Positions 9,417-18,684 are shown, counted from the first letter of the stretch. The stretch: DNA of 29,541 nt from RGIG3040 sp964410675 (GCA_964410675.1 CAYPIB010000021.1:1-29541); one strand, 5' to 3'. Numbers and translations: made by a program. Notes: generated by a model not told the origin, from the sequence alone.

Positions 9417-10094
9417 ATGGAAAACTTTATAAAAGAAAGTCTCCCCTATGAAAAGTTTATAAAATATGGAGGAGAAAATTTAACTGATGCAGAGCTTCTG
9501 GCAATTATACTGCGGACAGGCACAAAGAATGAGAATGCCTTGTCATTGGCAGGTAAAATATTATCCAAGTGCCGCAGCGATCATGGAATTTTAGGGCTTT
9601 ACCATATTTCCATGAAAGAACTTATGGAAATACGAGGTATAGGCGAGGTAAAAGCTGTCAAAATTAAATGTATAGCAGAGCTTTCAAAAAGAATATCGAT
9701 GACAAAGGCAAAAGAAAAAATGTGCTTTAATAATTCGGTTTCTATTGCTGACTATTATATGGAACAAATGCGTCATTTAGATAAAGAATGCACGATTGTT
9801 TTATATATGGATATAAAGGGTCAGCTTTTAGAGGAAGAGTATTTGACAATTGGCAGTATCAGCGAATCGCTTCTGCCAATCAGGGACATTTTAAAAAAGG
9901 GACTCATGCTGAATGCATTATGCGTTATTATTCTTCACAATCATCCAAGCGGTGATCCGACGCCGAGCAGGGATGATATTTTAATAACAAGACGACTTAG
10001 ACAAGCAGCAGAGCTAATGGAGTTGCAGCTCTTAGACCATATTATTATTGGTGACAAAAGATATACTAGCTTTAAAGAACAAGGAATTTTATAA
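9417..10094 (+). CDS. radC: RadC family JAMM/MPN+ protein
   Basis: A UPF0758/RadC protein of 225 aa. An N-terminal helix-hairpin-helix (MEIRGIGEVKAVKIK, about 73-87) precedes a JAMM metalloprotease-like domain with LHNHPSGDPTPSRDD: His174, His176, Ser184 and Asp187 fit the HxHx7SxxD signature. The historic DNA-repair role is disputed and the real substrate is unknown. The start at 9417 has GAAAGGAAG just upstream; an in-frame GTG at 9390 does not. Immediately upstream of mreB, as in many clostridia and bacilli. Confidence 0.92.
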   Translation: MENFIKESLPYEKFIKYGGENLTDAELLAIILRTGTKNENALSLAGKILSKCRSDHGILGLYHISMKELMEIRGIGEVKAVKIKCIAELSKRISMTKAKEKMCFNNSVSIADYYMEQMRHLDKECTIVLYMDIKGQLLEEEYLTIGSISESLLPIRDILKKGLMLNALCVIILHNHPSGDPTPSRDDILITRRLRQAAELMELQLLDHIIIGDKRYTSFKEQGIL

Positions 10095-10114
10095 AAAGAG
10101 AAAGGGGTATTACA

Positions 10115-11134
10115 ATGGCTGCAAGCGCGTATGGAATAGATTTAGGTACTTGTAACATCAAAATTTACGCAAAAGGAGACGATCATATTTTTAAAGCTAA
10201 AAATATGATTGCCATTGAAAATAAGAACTATTTGTTTGCATATGGAGATGATGCTTTTGACATGTATGAAAAGGCACCAAGCAATATAAGTATTACGTAT
10301 CCATTATCCAATGGGGTGATCGCTGATATTAAAAATATGCAGACTCTAGTAAAATGTTTTATTACAGACTTATGCAAGGGCAACGTAAAAGCGGCAGAAT
10401 ATGTTATTGCAGTGCCGACAGATGTAACAGAAGTAGAAAAAAGAGCATTTTACGAATTAATAAAAAATGCAAATGTAAAAGCAAAAAAAATCATGGTAGT
10501 AGAAAAAGCAATTGCCTGTGGACTTGGTCAGGACATTGATGTCAAAAATTCGCAAGGTGTTCTCGTTGTAGATATTGGATTTGATACAACTGAGATTTCT
10601 ATTTTATCTTTAGGGGGAATTGTACTCAGCAAGCTCATTAAAGTCGGCGGACAAAAATTTGATGATGCCATCCGCAATATTATCAGAAGAGAGTACAGCC
10701 TTATCATTGGCGGTAAAACAGCTGAAAAAGTTAAGATGTCACTCGGTGAGCTGGTAGAAAAAGATACCGGTGCAATTGTTTATGGACGTGATATTGTTAC
10801 TGGATTACCGGTTGAACGTGAAATACCGGCGACGCTTGTTGACGAGGCCTTAAAAGAACACTTTGATATGATTATTGATAATATTAAGGTTATATTAGAA
10901 AGAACCCCGCCGGAGCTTGCGGCAGATATTTATAGACATGGTATTTATTTGACCGGGGGTGCTTCTCAAGTGAATCATTTAGATGAACTTCTTGGCAGAG
11001 GCACAGGACTGAAGGTAAATATGGCTGAGAATCCATTGGAGAGTGTAGCAATTGGTTTGTCCAAAGTACTAAAAGATGAAAATTACCGTTCGGTTGCATA
11101 TTCGATTGAAGGAATAGGTCTTGGAGGCAGATGA
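10115..11134 (+). CDS. mreB: Rod shape-determining protein MreB (divergent)
   Basis: A bacterial actin that forms membrane-associated filaments guiding lateral wall synthesis. It has the actin-fold phosphate-1 loop GIDLGTCN (7-14), phosphate-2 VVDIGFDTTEIS, and the adenosine motif YLTGGAS. ERTPPELAADI near the C-terminal third is a classic MreB signature. The N-terminal third is unusually divergent (MIAIENKNYLFAYG, NISITYPLSNGVIADI), and Cys-Asn replaces the Ala-Asn usually seen after DLGT. It is 339 aa with a strong AAAGGGG site. First gene of the mreBCD-PBP2 cluster; its stop overlaps the mreC start region. Confidence 0.9.
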   Translation: MAASAYGIDLGTCNIKIYAKGDDHIFKAKNMIAIENKNYLFAYGDDAFDMYEKAPSNISITYPLSNGVIADIKNMQTLVKCFITDLCKGNVKAAEYVIAVPTDVTEVEKRAFYELIKNANVKAKKIMVVEKAIACGLGQDIDVKNSQGVLVVDIGFDTTEISILSLGGIVLSKLIKVGGQKFDDAIRNIIRREYSLIIGGKTAEKVKMSLGELVEKDTGAIVYGRDIVTGLPVEREIPATLVDEALKEHFDMIIDNIKVILERTPPELAADIYRHGIYLTGGASQVNHLDELLGRGTGLKVNMAENPLESVAIGLSKVLKDENYRSVAYSIEGIGLGGR

Positions 11135-11994
11135 TGAGAAGGCGAAAGGCAAAGTTTACAATACCAAGTAAATATTTGTTACTCATGCTGACAACAGTTT
11201 GTGTTATTGTTATGGTAATTACCTTTACAACGGATGCAATTTCAAATCCACTGAGGAATGTAATAGGAATTGTAATCACTCCGCTTCAAAACGGTATTGC
11301 AAGTGTCGGAGGCTGGATTTCAGAACGGACCGATGAATTAGGACAGCTTAAGGATGTATTAAAAGAAAATAAGAAGCTCAAGGAAGAGCTTGACGATTTG
11401 ACAGTAGAAAATAATGCTTTACAACAAGATCGTTATGAACTGAGCAGATTAAGGAACTTATACAAGCTTGATAGTCAGTATACCGAATATGAGAAAATAG
11501 GGGCAAGAGTGATTGCAATGGACTCTGGGAACTGGTTCAAAACCTTCACGGTAAACAAGGGGTCTAACGATGGTATTGAAGTAGATATGAATGTAATGGC
11601 CGATGGCGGGCTTGTAGGAAGAGTCGTTTCGGTAGGTACTACTTCCTCAGAGGTTTTATCCATTATTGATGATAAGTCAAATGTCGGCGGAATGATTCTT
11701 TCGACTTCAGACAGAATGATGATTTCCGGTGATTTAGAGCTGATGAATGAAGGCAGGATTCGATATTCACAGCTTCTTGACACAAATGGCAAGGTTCAGA
11801 CTGGTGATAAAGTTGTTACTTCAAATGTAAGCAGCAAATTTTTATCCGGAATTTTGATTGGGTATGTCAGTGATAAAATTATGGATGAAAATAATTTGAC
11901 ATATTCAGGCACAATAATTCCAGCTGCAGATTTCGAGCATATGAACGAAGTTTTAATTATTGTAAACAAGAAGGAACAAATTAATGAAGAGTAA
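11134..11994 (+). CDS. mreC: Rod shape-determining protein MreC
   Basis: A bitopic membrane protein that links MreB filaments to PBP2/RodA on the outer face of the membrane. A basic N-tail (MRRRKAKF) is followed by one TM helix (about 14-32), a coiled coil (about 69-110, LKENKKLKEELDDLTVEN...) and a beta-rich C-terminal domain (VIAMDSGNWFKTFTVNKG, GLVGRVVSVG). Two adjacent ATGs exist (11131 and 11134). GGAGG at 11123-11127 is better spaced for 11134, which overlaps the last base of mreB. Length is 286 aa. Confidence 0.92.
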   Translation: MRRRKAKFTIPSKYLLLMLTTVCVIVMVITFTTDAISNPLRNVIGIVITPLQNGIASVGGWISERTDELGQLKDVLKENKKLKEELDDLTVENNALQQDRYELSRLRNLYKLDSQYTEYEKIGARVIAMDSGNWFKTFTVNKGSNDGIEVDMNVMADGGLVGRVVSVGTTSSEVLSIIDDKSNVGGMILSTSDRMMISGDLELMNEGRIRYSQLLDTNGKVQTGDKVVTSNVSSKFLSGILIGYVSDKIMDENNLTYSGTIIPAADFEHMNEVLIIVNKKEQINEE

Positions 11995-12505
11995 AATTGT
12001 AATTGGAATTATGGTGGTTGTATGTTTTGTTTTGCAAAGCACCGTTTTTAAGGCAATTTCTTTTGGAAATATATCCCCCAATCTTTTAATTGTGCTGACA
12101 GCAGCATTTGGATTTATGAGGGGAAGAAAAAGCGGTTTATGGGTAGGCTTTTTTTCCGGCGTTTTAGTCGATGTTTATTTTGGTGAAGTGCTCGGCTTTT
12201 ATGCACTCCTTTATATGTACATAGGGTATGGAAATGGTATTTTCCAAAGTATTTTTTTTAAAGAAGATGTCAAACTGCCAATAGCATTAATTACGGGAAG
12301 CGATTTGATTTATTGTATGTTAAATTATTTATTATTATTCCTGTTACGTTCCAGATTTCATTTTAGTTACTATTTATTACATGTTATTATTCCGGAAATT
12401 GTTTATACGATAGTTGTAACCATTGCGTTGTATCCTCTTATATTGTTTATCAATAATAAATTAGAGGATAAGGAAGACAAAAGGAGCGAAAAAGGTTTTG
12501 TTTAG
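11984..12505 (+). CDS. mreD: Rod shape-determining protein MreD
   Basis: A 173-aa integral membrane protein with about five to six hydrophobic helices and few charged residues, the usual MreD size and profile. It includes SPNLLIVLTAAFGFMRGRKSG and GVLVDVYFGEVLGFYAL, segments recognisable in Firmicute MreD. It starts inside the end of mreC (11-nt overlap) with AAGGAA upstream, implying coupled translation. It belongs to the elongasome with MreB, MreC, PBP2 and RodA. Confidence 0.9.
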   Translation: MKSKIVIGIMVVVCFVLQSTVFKAISFGNISPNLLIVLTAAFGFMRGRKSGLWVGFFSGVLVDVYFGEVLGFYALLYMYIGYGNGIFQSIFFKEDVKLPIALITGSDLIYCMLNYLLLFLLRSRFHFSYYLLHVIIPEIVYTIVVTIALYPLILFINNKLEDKEDKRSEKGFV

Positions 12506-15356
12506 AAATATTAAAGAAGCATTTATTAATATGGTAACATCGAGACTTTTTGTGTTAATTCTTTTATTTTTAGCTCTCGGGGGCATATTAATTTACCGTC
12601 TGTTTTTTTTACAGATTGTAAGCGGCCAAAAAATGCAGGAAGACTTTCAGCTGAAAATTGATAAAACAATATCGATTCCAAGCACAAGAGGTAAGATTTA
12701 TGACCGAAATGGGGAGCTTCTTGCATCCAATGAACTGGCATATTCTGTTACGATTACAGATGTATTAGAATCAGCCAAAGGAAAAAACCAGAAGCTAAAT
12801 AGTACCATACTTGATTTAATTAATATTATTGAAGCAAACAATGATTCTATTGTGAATGACTTTAATATTATTTTAAATAAAGAAGGCAATTATGAATTTA
12901 CGGTTGCCGATAAAAAGCTGCTGCGTTTTCTAGCTGATATATATGGTGAAAGTGATCCGTATGATTTAGATTATGCCCAGCAGACTGCCAGTGCAGAAGA
13001 TGTCATCAATTTTATGGCAGGTCCTAAAAAGTATGAAATTGGTGAATACACAGACACGGAAAAGAAGAATTTTAAAGTAGGACAGGGCTATTCAAAAGCA
13101 GAGGTTTTAAAATTAGTCACAATCCGCTATGGACTCAGCCTGAATATTTATACGAAATTCATACCTACTGTAGTAGCAAACGACGTTTCCAATGAGACGG
13201 TTGTGGCAGTCATGGAAAATGAAGAGCTGTTAGAAGGTGTGGAGATTCAGGAGACAACAATCAGACGTTATGTAGATAGTGTTTACTTTTCGCATATTTT
13301 AGGATATACAGGTAAAATTTCAGAAGAGGAATATCAGGAGCTTTCGGCCGAAAATAAAAATTATTCTCGGAATGATATTGTTGGAAAGACCGGCATGGAG
13401 CAGGTAATGGAGCTTTACCTTCAAGGTAAGAACGGAGAAAAATATGTATGCGTAGATAATCTTGGTAAGATTGTTGAAGTAACGAGCCAGACGAATCCGG
13501 TAGCCGGAAATGATATTTATCTTACGATTGATAAAGATTTACAAAAGGCAGTTTATTGTTTGCTAGAGCGAAAAATTGCTAGAATTCTAATTGATTCTAT
13601 AGATAATATTAAAGAGTATGTTGCAGCTGAAAATGCCAGTGCATCGAAAATCAGAATACCAATCGATGATGTTTATTTTGCTCTCATCAACAATAGTATT
13701 ATTGACATTAATCATTTTTCACAAACGGATGCAAAAGAAACAGAAAAAGAAGTATACCAATCCTACCTGCAAAAAAGAAATGCAGTCATGCAGAAATTAC
13801 AGGAGGAACTTACAACACTCAATACTCCATATGAAAGTTTAACGAAAGAGTATCAAGTATATGAATACTATATTGCAACTATGCTTGAAGAGCATGGAGT
13901 TATAAATAAGGATGAGATAGATAAAGAAAATACGGCATATAAGGCGTGGGTAAGTGAAACCGGAAGTCTTAAGGAGTATTTAATGGAAGTGATTTCTCAA
14001 AACTGGATTAATACGGCAAAGCTTCCGATTGAATCTAAATATTTGGACTCCGATCAAGTATATAGTGCATTACTTACCTATATTAAGGAACAGTTGTACA
14101 AAGATAACCTGTTTCAAAAGAAAATATATAAATATATGATTCGGGACAATTCTCTTACCGGCCGGCAGGTTTGCATTCTTTTATTTGAACAAAAGGTTAT
14201 TGACGGTACCGATGAAGAAAAAGAAGGAATTGTAAATGGCACCATTTCATCGTACAGCTTTATGATTGATAAAATAAAAAATTTAGATATTACACCGGCG
14301 CAGCTGGCACTGGACCCATGTTCGGGTTCGATGGTTGTAACGGATACGAAAACCGGAGAAGTCAGAGCACTTGTATCCTATCCCAGTTATGACAATAACC
14401 GGCTTGCAAATACGATTGATGCAGATTATTATGCGGAGATTACTGCAGATTTATCAAAGCCGATGTGGGATTATGCTACGCAGCAGCTTTCTGCACCGGG
14501 CTCAACGTATAAACCGCTTGTAACAGCCGCTGCATTAGAGGAACAAATTGTAAGTACCGGAGAAACTGTTACCTGCAGGGGAATTTGGAATACAATTTTG
14601 CCGGAGGTGCGTTGCTGGGTTTATCCAAGCAGTCATGGCTCTTTGGCAATAGAGAACAGTATTGCGCACTCTTGTAACTATTATTTTTGCGAAATGGGAT
14701 ATCGATTAGGCTTAAGCGGCGGAAAGTATGATAGTGAAGCCGGCCTCGAAAAGCTTGCTGGATATGCTGACTTATTTGGACTGAGTGAAAAGTCAGGAGT
14801 AGAAATTGCAGAAGAAGAACCTAAAATATCAGATACTGATGCAATCCGTTCTTCAATCGGTCAAGGAAGCAACAACTTTTCAACCGTCGGCCTCGCACGC
14901 TATATGACAGCAGTTGCAAATAAAGGGACATGCTATAATCTTAGCCTTTTGGATTATGTCAGTGATTCAAATGGTAAGATGATAAAGGATTTTACACCCG
15001 AAGTCCGTAATGAAATACAATTTGCACAAAGTACATGGAACACGATACACGAAGGTATGCGTAAGGTTATTGAGAACAAAAAGTATTATGATGGAATGAC
15101 GGTTCAGGTTGCCGGAAAAACAGGTACGGCACAGCAGATAACAACGCGGCCAAACCATGCGCTGTTTGTTGCATTTGCGCCTTATGATAATCCGGAAATC
15201 GCAATTGCAACACGTATTGCATTTGGATATGCATCTGATTATGCTGCTCAGGTAACGCAGGACGTAATTAAATATCATTATAAGCTGGATTCGGAAGAGA
15301 ATCTGCTGACAGGTACGATTCAGCAAAGCGGCGCTGTGAATGTCAGAGAACAGTAA
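12498..15356 (+). CDS. mrdA: Penicillin-binding protein 2 (class B transpeptidase) with a large insertion
   Basis: The D,D-transpeptidase that works with RodA in elongation. It starts at TTG overlapping the mreD end by 8 nt, with AAGGAGCG upstream. A TM helix (about 15-38) is followed by the pedestal domain (TRGKIYDRNGELLASNE). The transpeptidase motifs are complete: STYK with Ser669, SCN with Ser725-Asn727, and KTG with Lys874. At 952 aa it is far longer than typical PBP2 (roughly 630-720). The excess is a charged, mostly helical stretch of about 240 residues (about 361-600) between DKDLQKAVYCLLERKIA and the strand LDPCSGSMVVTDTKTGE that normally follows closely. Such long PBP2s occur in Lachnospiraceae (recalled, not checked). 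Confidence 0.93.
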   Translation: MFRNIKEAFINMVTSRLFVLILLFLALGGILIYRLFFLQIVSGQKMQEDFQLKIDKTISIPSTRGKIYDRNGELLASNELAYSVTITDVLESAKGKNQKLNSTILDLINIIEANNDSIVNDFNIILNKEGNYEFTVADKKLLRFLADIYGESDPYDLDYAQQTASAEDVINFMAGPKKYEIGEYTDTEKKNFKVGQGYSKAEVLKLVTIRYGLSLNIYTKFIPTVVANDVSNETVVAVMENEELLEGVEIQETTIRRYVDSVYFSHILGYTGKISEEEYQELSAENKNYSRNDIVGKTGMEQVMELYLQGKNGEKYVCVDNLGKIVEVTSQTNPVAGNDIYLTIDKDLQKAVYCLLERKIARILIDSIDNIKEYVAAENASASKIRIPIDDVYFALINNSIIDINHFSQTDAKETEKEVYQSYLQKRNAVMQKLQEELTTLNTPYESLTKEYQVYEYYIATMLEEHGVINKDEIDKENTAYKAWVSETGSLKEYLMEVISQNWINTAKLPIESKYLDSDQVYSALLTYIKEQLYKDNLFQKKIYKYMIRDNSLTGRQVCILLFEQKVIDGTDEEKEGIVNGTISSYSFMIDKIKNLDITPAQLALDPCSGSMVVTDTKTGEVRALVSYPSYDNNRLANTIDADYYAEITADLSKPMWDYATQQLSAPGSTYKPLVTAAALEEQIVSTGETVTCRGIWNTILPEVRCWVYPSSHGSLAIENSIAHSCNYYFCEMGYRLGLSGGKYDSEAGLEKLAGYADLFGLSEKSGVEIAEEEPKISDTDAIRSSIGQGSNNFSTVGLARYMTAVANKGTCYNLSLLDYVSDSNGKMIKDFTPEVRNEIQFAQSTWNTIHEGMRKVIENKKYYDGMTVQVAGKTGTAQQITTRPNHALFVAFAPYDNPEIAIATRIAFGYASDYAAQVTQDVIKYHYKLDSEENLLTGTIQQSGAVNVREQ

Positions 15357-15386
15357 AAATAATAGAAACAGATAACAGGTGGATTT

Positions 15387-16064
15387 ATGACAAATCATGT
15401 AAGTATAAAAAGCTTTCCTTATGGACTTAAAATTTATATGAATGAGGAAGCCTTATTTGAAGAGATAGTAAAAGAAATTAAGACGAAATTTAAAGAGTCT
15501 GAGAAATTTTTTAAAAATACGAAGACAGCTTTGACGTTCGAAGGTAAAAAGTTAACCGAACAGGAAGAACGTATTTTAGTAAATGAGATAGTCAGTGCCT
15601 GCAGTATCCAGATTGTTTGTATTGTAGGACGGGATGAAGAGACAGAGCATACATTTTTGAAGGCGATTAGTCAACTTGAGTATGAGCAGGCTGAAAATGC
15701 AGGTCAATTTTATAAAGGAAATTTGAAAGATGGACAAGTTTTAGAGACAGAAAAGAGCATTGTAATATTAGGAGATGTTTATCCTAATTCTACTATTATC
15801 TCTAAAAAAAATATTGTTATTTTAGGTGGTTTATACGGAGAGGCCTATGCAGGTGCGGATGGACAGAATCATTTTGTGCTGGCACTGGATATGGCACCCC
15901 AAAAGCTTCGGATTGCCGATGCAAAGGGAAAGTTCTCCGAAAAACAAAATAAATGGCTGATTAAGCCAAAGCAAGTACCAAAGATTGCATATAGGAAGCA
16001 AAATACTGTAGTGATAGAAGAAATTAAATTTACGGAAGAATTACTAAATCAATTTCTCATTTAG
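15387..16064 (+). CDS. minC: Septum site-determining protein MinC
   Basis: An FtsZ-ring inhibitor carried to the membrane by MinD. The N-terminal domain (1-105) is the FtsZ-antagonising part. The C-terminal part has the MinC beta-helix pattern: SIVILGDVYPNSTIISKKNIVILGGLYGEAYAG, then FVLALDMAPQKLRIAD. Length is 225 aa, normal for MinC. AGGTGG lies upstream of the ATG, 30 nt after the PBP2 stop, so it probably belongs to the same transcript. It is the first gene of a complete minCDE set. Confidence 0.93.
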   Translation: MTNHVSIKSFPYGLKIYMNEEALFEEIVKEIKTKFKESEKFFKNTKTALTFEGKKLTEQEERILVNEIVSACSIQIVCIVGRDEETEHTFLKAISQLEYEQAENAGQFYKGNLKDGQVLETEKSIVILGDVYPNSTIISKKNIVILGGLYGEAYAGADGQNHFVLALDMAPQKLRIADAKGKFSEKQNKWLIKPKQVPKIAYRKQNTVVIEEIKFTEELLNQFLI

Positions 16065-16119
16065 TCTTGATTTAGGGGACAATATTTCACAAAATATAAG
16101 TTTAGGAGGATGATTTAAT

Positions 16120-16911
16120 ATGAGTGAAGTAATTGTCATTACGTCCGGAAAAGGCGGTGTAGGTAAAACAACTACAAGCGCAAACATTGGTACAGGCCTT
16201 GCCTATCTTGGCAAGAAAGTAGTATTGATTGACACAGATATCGGTCTTCGTAACCTTGATGTTGTTATGGGACTGGAAAATCGGATTATTTATAATCTGG
16301 TAGATGTAGTAGAGGGTAATTGCCGTTTAAAACAAGCGCTTATAAGAGACAAACGATATCCCAATTTATATTTGCTGCCCTCGGCTCAAACACGGGATAA
16401 AACAGCAGTCAATCCTGAACAGATGAGAAAATTAACAACGCTTCTAAGAGAACAGTTTGACTTTGTCATTCTCGACTGTCCGGCAGGAATCGAAAGAGGA
16501 TTTCAAAATGCCGTCGCTGGTGCGGATCGGGCAATTGTTATAACTACCCCGGAAGTTTCAGCAATCCGGGATGCAGACCGGATTATTGGTTTGCTAAATG
16601 CCCACGAGCTTAGCAAAATAGACCTAGTTGTTAACCGTCTTCGTCAGGACATGATTAAACGTGGTGACATGATGAGCATGGATGATGTTGTAGATATTCT
16701 ATCAGTGACGCTGCTGGGTGCCGTTTATGATGATGAGAATGTTGTCGTTGCTACTAACCAGGGAGAACCACTTGTGTGCGGTAATACAGGTGCTGGAAGA
16801 GCATTTATGAATATTTGCAGAAGAATTCTCGGAGAAGAAGTTCCGTTCCTTGATCTAGAAAAAGAAAAATCGATTTGGTTCCGTTTTGGCGGTATTTTTC
16901 AAAAAATATAA
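16120..16911 (+). CDS. minD: Septum site-determining protein MinD
   Basis: A ParA/MinD-type ATPase that recruits MinC to the membrane. It has the deviant Walker A SGKGGVGKTTTSANIG (9-24), LIDTDIGLRNLDVVMGLENR, and FVILDCPAGIERGFQNA (Walker B region). The C-terminus EKEKSIWFRFGGIFQKI fits the amphipathic membrane-targeting helix. At 263 aa the length is normal. An AGGAGG site precedes the ATG. The 55-nt gap to minC holds no convincing promoter. Confidence 0.96.
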   Translation: MSEVIVITSGKGGVGKTTTSANIGTGLAYLGKKVVLIDTDIGLRNLDVVMGLENRIIYNLVDVVEGNCRLKQALIRDKRYPNLYLLPSAQTRDKTAVNPEQMRKLTTLLREQFDFVILDCPAGIERGFQNAVAGADRAIVITTPEVSAIRDADRIIGLLNAHELSKIDLVVNRLRQDMIKRGDMMSMDDVVDILSVTLLGAVYDDENVVVATNQGEPLVCGNTGAGRAFMNICRRILGEEVPFLDLEKEKSIWFRFGGIFQKI

Positions 16912-16930
16912 TTGAGGGAGGAACATAGCT

Positions 16931-17149
16931 TTGAATAAATTATTACGCATTTTTAAAAAGAAGAGCTCTAGTGATATAGCAAAGGATCGTCTGAAGATTT
17001 TACTTATTTCGGACAGAATCAATTGTACGCCGGAGGTTATGGAACATATTAAAAGGGATATTGCAAAGGTAATATCTAAATATATGCAAATAGATACTAA
17101 TAAGATGGAAATACAAGTGAGTAAACGAAAAATAAATGTATTCTGGTGA
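16931..17149 (+). CDS. minE: Cell division topological specificity factor MinE
   Basis: MinE stimulates MinD ATPase and drives pole-to-pole oscillation. A 72-aa protein from a TTG start, with GGGAGGAAC about 8 nt upstream. The N-terminal MNKLLRIFKKKSSSDIAKDRLKILLISDR holds the membrane/MinD-binding segment, and the rest (VMEHIKRDIAKVISKYM...) is the dimeric topological-specificity domain. It is shorter at the C-terminus than E. coli MinE. Its presence indicates an oscillating Min system rather than the DivIVA/MinJ type. Confidence 0.92.
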   Translation: MNKLLRIFKKKSSSDIAKDRLKILLISDRINCTPEVMEHIKRDIAKVISKYMQIDTNKMEIQVSKRKINVFW

Positions 17150-17154
17150 TTAAA

Positions 17155-18267
17155 ATGTTAAAAAGATATCGTATCAGGGATTATGACTTTAAATTAGTAA
17201 TATTATTAATGGCATTAACAATTATAGGAATTTTTGCGGTTGCAAGTGCCAATGAGGAGTATCAAAGCAAACAGATACTGGGATTTATTATGGGATTATT
17301 TCTCATGATAGTCATTTCCCTGTTTGATTATAGTTTCTTTTTGCAGTTTTACTGGATTATGTATGGATTAAACTTTATATTGCTATTACTCGTTGAATTT
17401 ATGGGGGAGAAGACCGGAGGCGCAACTCGTTGGATTACTATCGCGGGGATACGTTTCCAGCCTTCAGAAACTACTAAAATACTATTGATTTTATTCTTTG
17501 CACAGTATATCATGAAACATAGAGAAAAGCTAAATCAGTTTAAAGTTTGGTTTTCTTGTGTAATTTTAGCAGCGCTGCCTCTTTATATGGTGGCGGAACA
17601 GCCTGATTTATCAACAACGATTTTAATCGCAGTTTTATTTTGTGTATTGATTTTTGTTGGCGGGCTTAGTTACAAAATTATATTTACAACCATTGCGATT
17701 GTCATTCCGCTTGCAGTTATTTTTTTACTGCTGGTATTGCAGCCGAATCAAAATATTCTAGATGATTATCAGCAGACTAGAATATTGGCCTTTTTTAATC
17801 CTGAGAAATATAAGAATACAGCAGGATACCAGCAGGAAAATTCTAAAATTGCAATTGGTTCCGGTCAGTTATTTGGAAAGGGATACAAAAACAATGAAGT
17901 AGGCTCGGTAAAAAATGGTAATTTTATTTCTGAGCCGCAGACGGATTTTATATTTGCGATTATTGGTGAAGAAATGGGCTTTGCCGGTAGCTGCACTGTC
18001 GTCGTATTAATTGTTTTAATAGCAATTGAATGTGTGCTCATAGGAAAACGAGCCAAGGACTTGGGGGGGACACTTATTTGTACTGGTATGGCAACTGTGA
18101 TTGGTATTCAAAGTTTTATGAATATTGCAGTTGCAACTGGAGTCATACCAAATACAGGGATACCTCTGCCGTTTGTCAGTGCAGGTTTAACTTCTCTAGT
18201 CAGTCTTTATATGGGTATGGGGTTTGTTTTAAACGTAGGATTACAGGGAATAAGAAAATACAGTTAA
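17155..18267 (+). CDS. rodA: Peptidoglycan glycosyltransferase RodA (SEDS)
   Basis: A SEDS-family polymerase that partners class B PBP2 in lateral wall synthesis. About ten TM helices are visible. Family motifs are GGATRWITIAGIRFQPSE, the QPDLSTT loop with the conserved Asp, and the C-terminal PLPFVSAGLTSLVSLYMGMG. Because the gene lies with mreBCD-PBP2 it is called RodA rather than FtsW or SpoVE. The ATG at 17155 is chosen, with TGGTGA 5 nt upstream; a GTG at 17146 overlaps minE and has no ribosome binding site. Both sites are weak. Length is 370 aa. Confidence 0.9.
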   Translation: MLKRYRIRDYDFKLVILLMALTIIGIFAVASANEEYQSKQILGFIMGLFLMIVISLFDYSFFLQFYWIMYGLNFILLLLVEFMGEKTGGATRWITIAGIRFQPSETTKILLILFFAQYIMKHREKLNQFKVWFSCVILAALPLYMVAEQPDLSTTILIAVLFCVLIFVGGLSYKIIFTTIAIVIPLAVIFLLLVLQPNQNILDDYQQTRILAFFNPEKYKNTAGYQQENSKIAIGSGQLFGKGYKNNEVGSVKNGNFISEPQTDFIFAIIGEEMGFAGSCTVVVLIVLIAIECVLIGKRAKDLGGTLICTGMATVIGIQSFMNIAVATGVIPNTGIPLPFVSAGLTSLVSLYMGMGFVLNVGLQGIRKYS

Positions 18268-18288
18268 ATCAAGAGAGAGGGTATTAAT

Positions 18289-18684
18289 ATGAATATTGCA
18301 TTAATAGCACATGATGCGAAGAAAAAACTTATGCAGAACTTTTGTATTGCTTATAGGGGGATATTAAGCAAAAATGAATTGTTTGCAACCGGAACAACAG
18401 GGCGTTTAATTGAGGAAGTAACAAATCTGAGTATACATAAATATTTGGCAGGACATTTAGGCGGTGCTCAACAGATTGGAGCTCAGATTGAACATAATCA
18501 GATTGACTTAGTTATCTTTTTAAGAGATCCCCTTACCGTAAAAAGTCATGAGCCGGATGTAAATAATGTCGTAAGGCTTTGTGACCTGCACAATATTCCG
18601 CTGGCAACAAATTTAGCATCAGCTGAATTGCTGATTAAATCATTAGACAGAGGAGATTTAGAGTGGCGTGAAATGTACAAATAA
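18289..18684 (+). CDS. mgsA: Methylglyoxal synthase homologue lacking the catalytic Asp
   Basis: The fold and most motifs are MgsA: IALIAHDAKKKLM (His8, Asp9), FATGTTGRL phosphate-binding loop, VIFLRDPLTV, HEPDVNNVVRLCDLHNIPLATNLASAELL. MgsA converts dihydroxyacetone phosphate to methylglyoxal. In E. coli MgsA the catalytic base is Asp71 in GGDQQ. Here the matching segment reads HLGGAQQIGA, with Ala60 (codon GCT) in that place, and the usual SGP before it is AGH. Activity is therefore doubtful; it could be inactive or binding-only. Length is 131 aa, B. subtilis-like. It follows rodA, as in many clostridia, and the next gene starts inside its 3' end. Confidence 0.85.
   Translation: MNIALIAHDAKKKLMQNFCIAYRGILSKNELFATGTTGRLIEEVTNLSIHKYLAGHLGGAQQIGAQIEHNQIDLVIFLRDPLTVKSHEPDVNNVVRLCDLHNIPLATNLASAELLIKSLDRGDLEWREMYK

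Noticed and set aside
16067..16100. Promoter before minD
   Set aside because: TTGATT is present, but no acceptable -10 lies 16-18 bp away.
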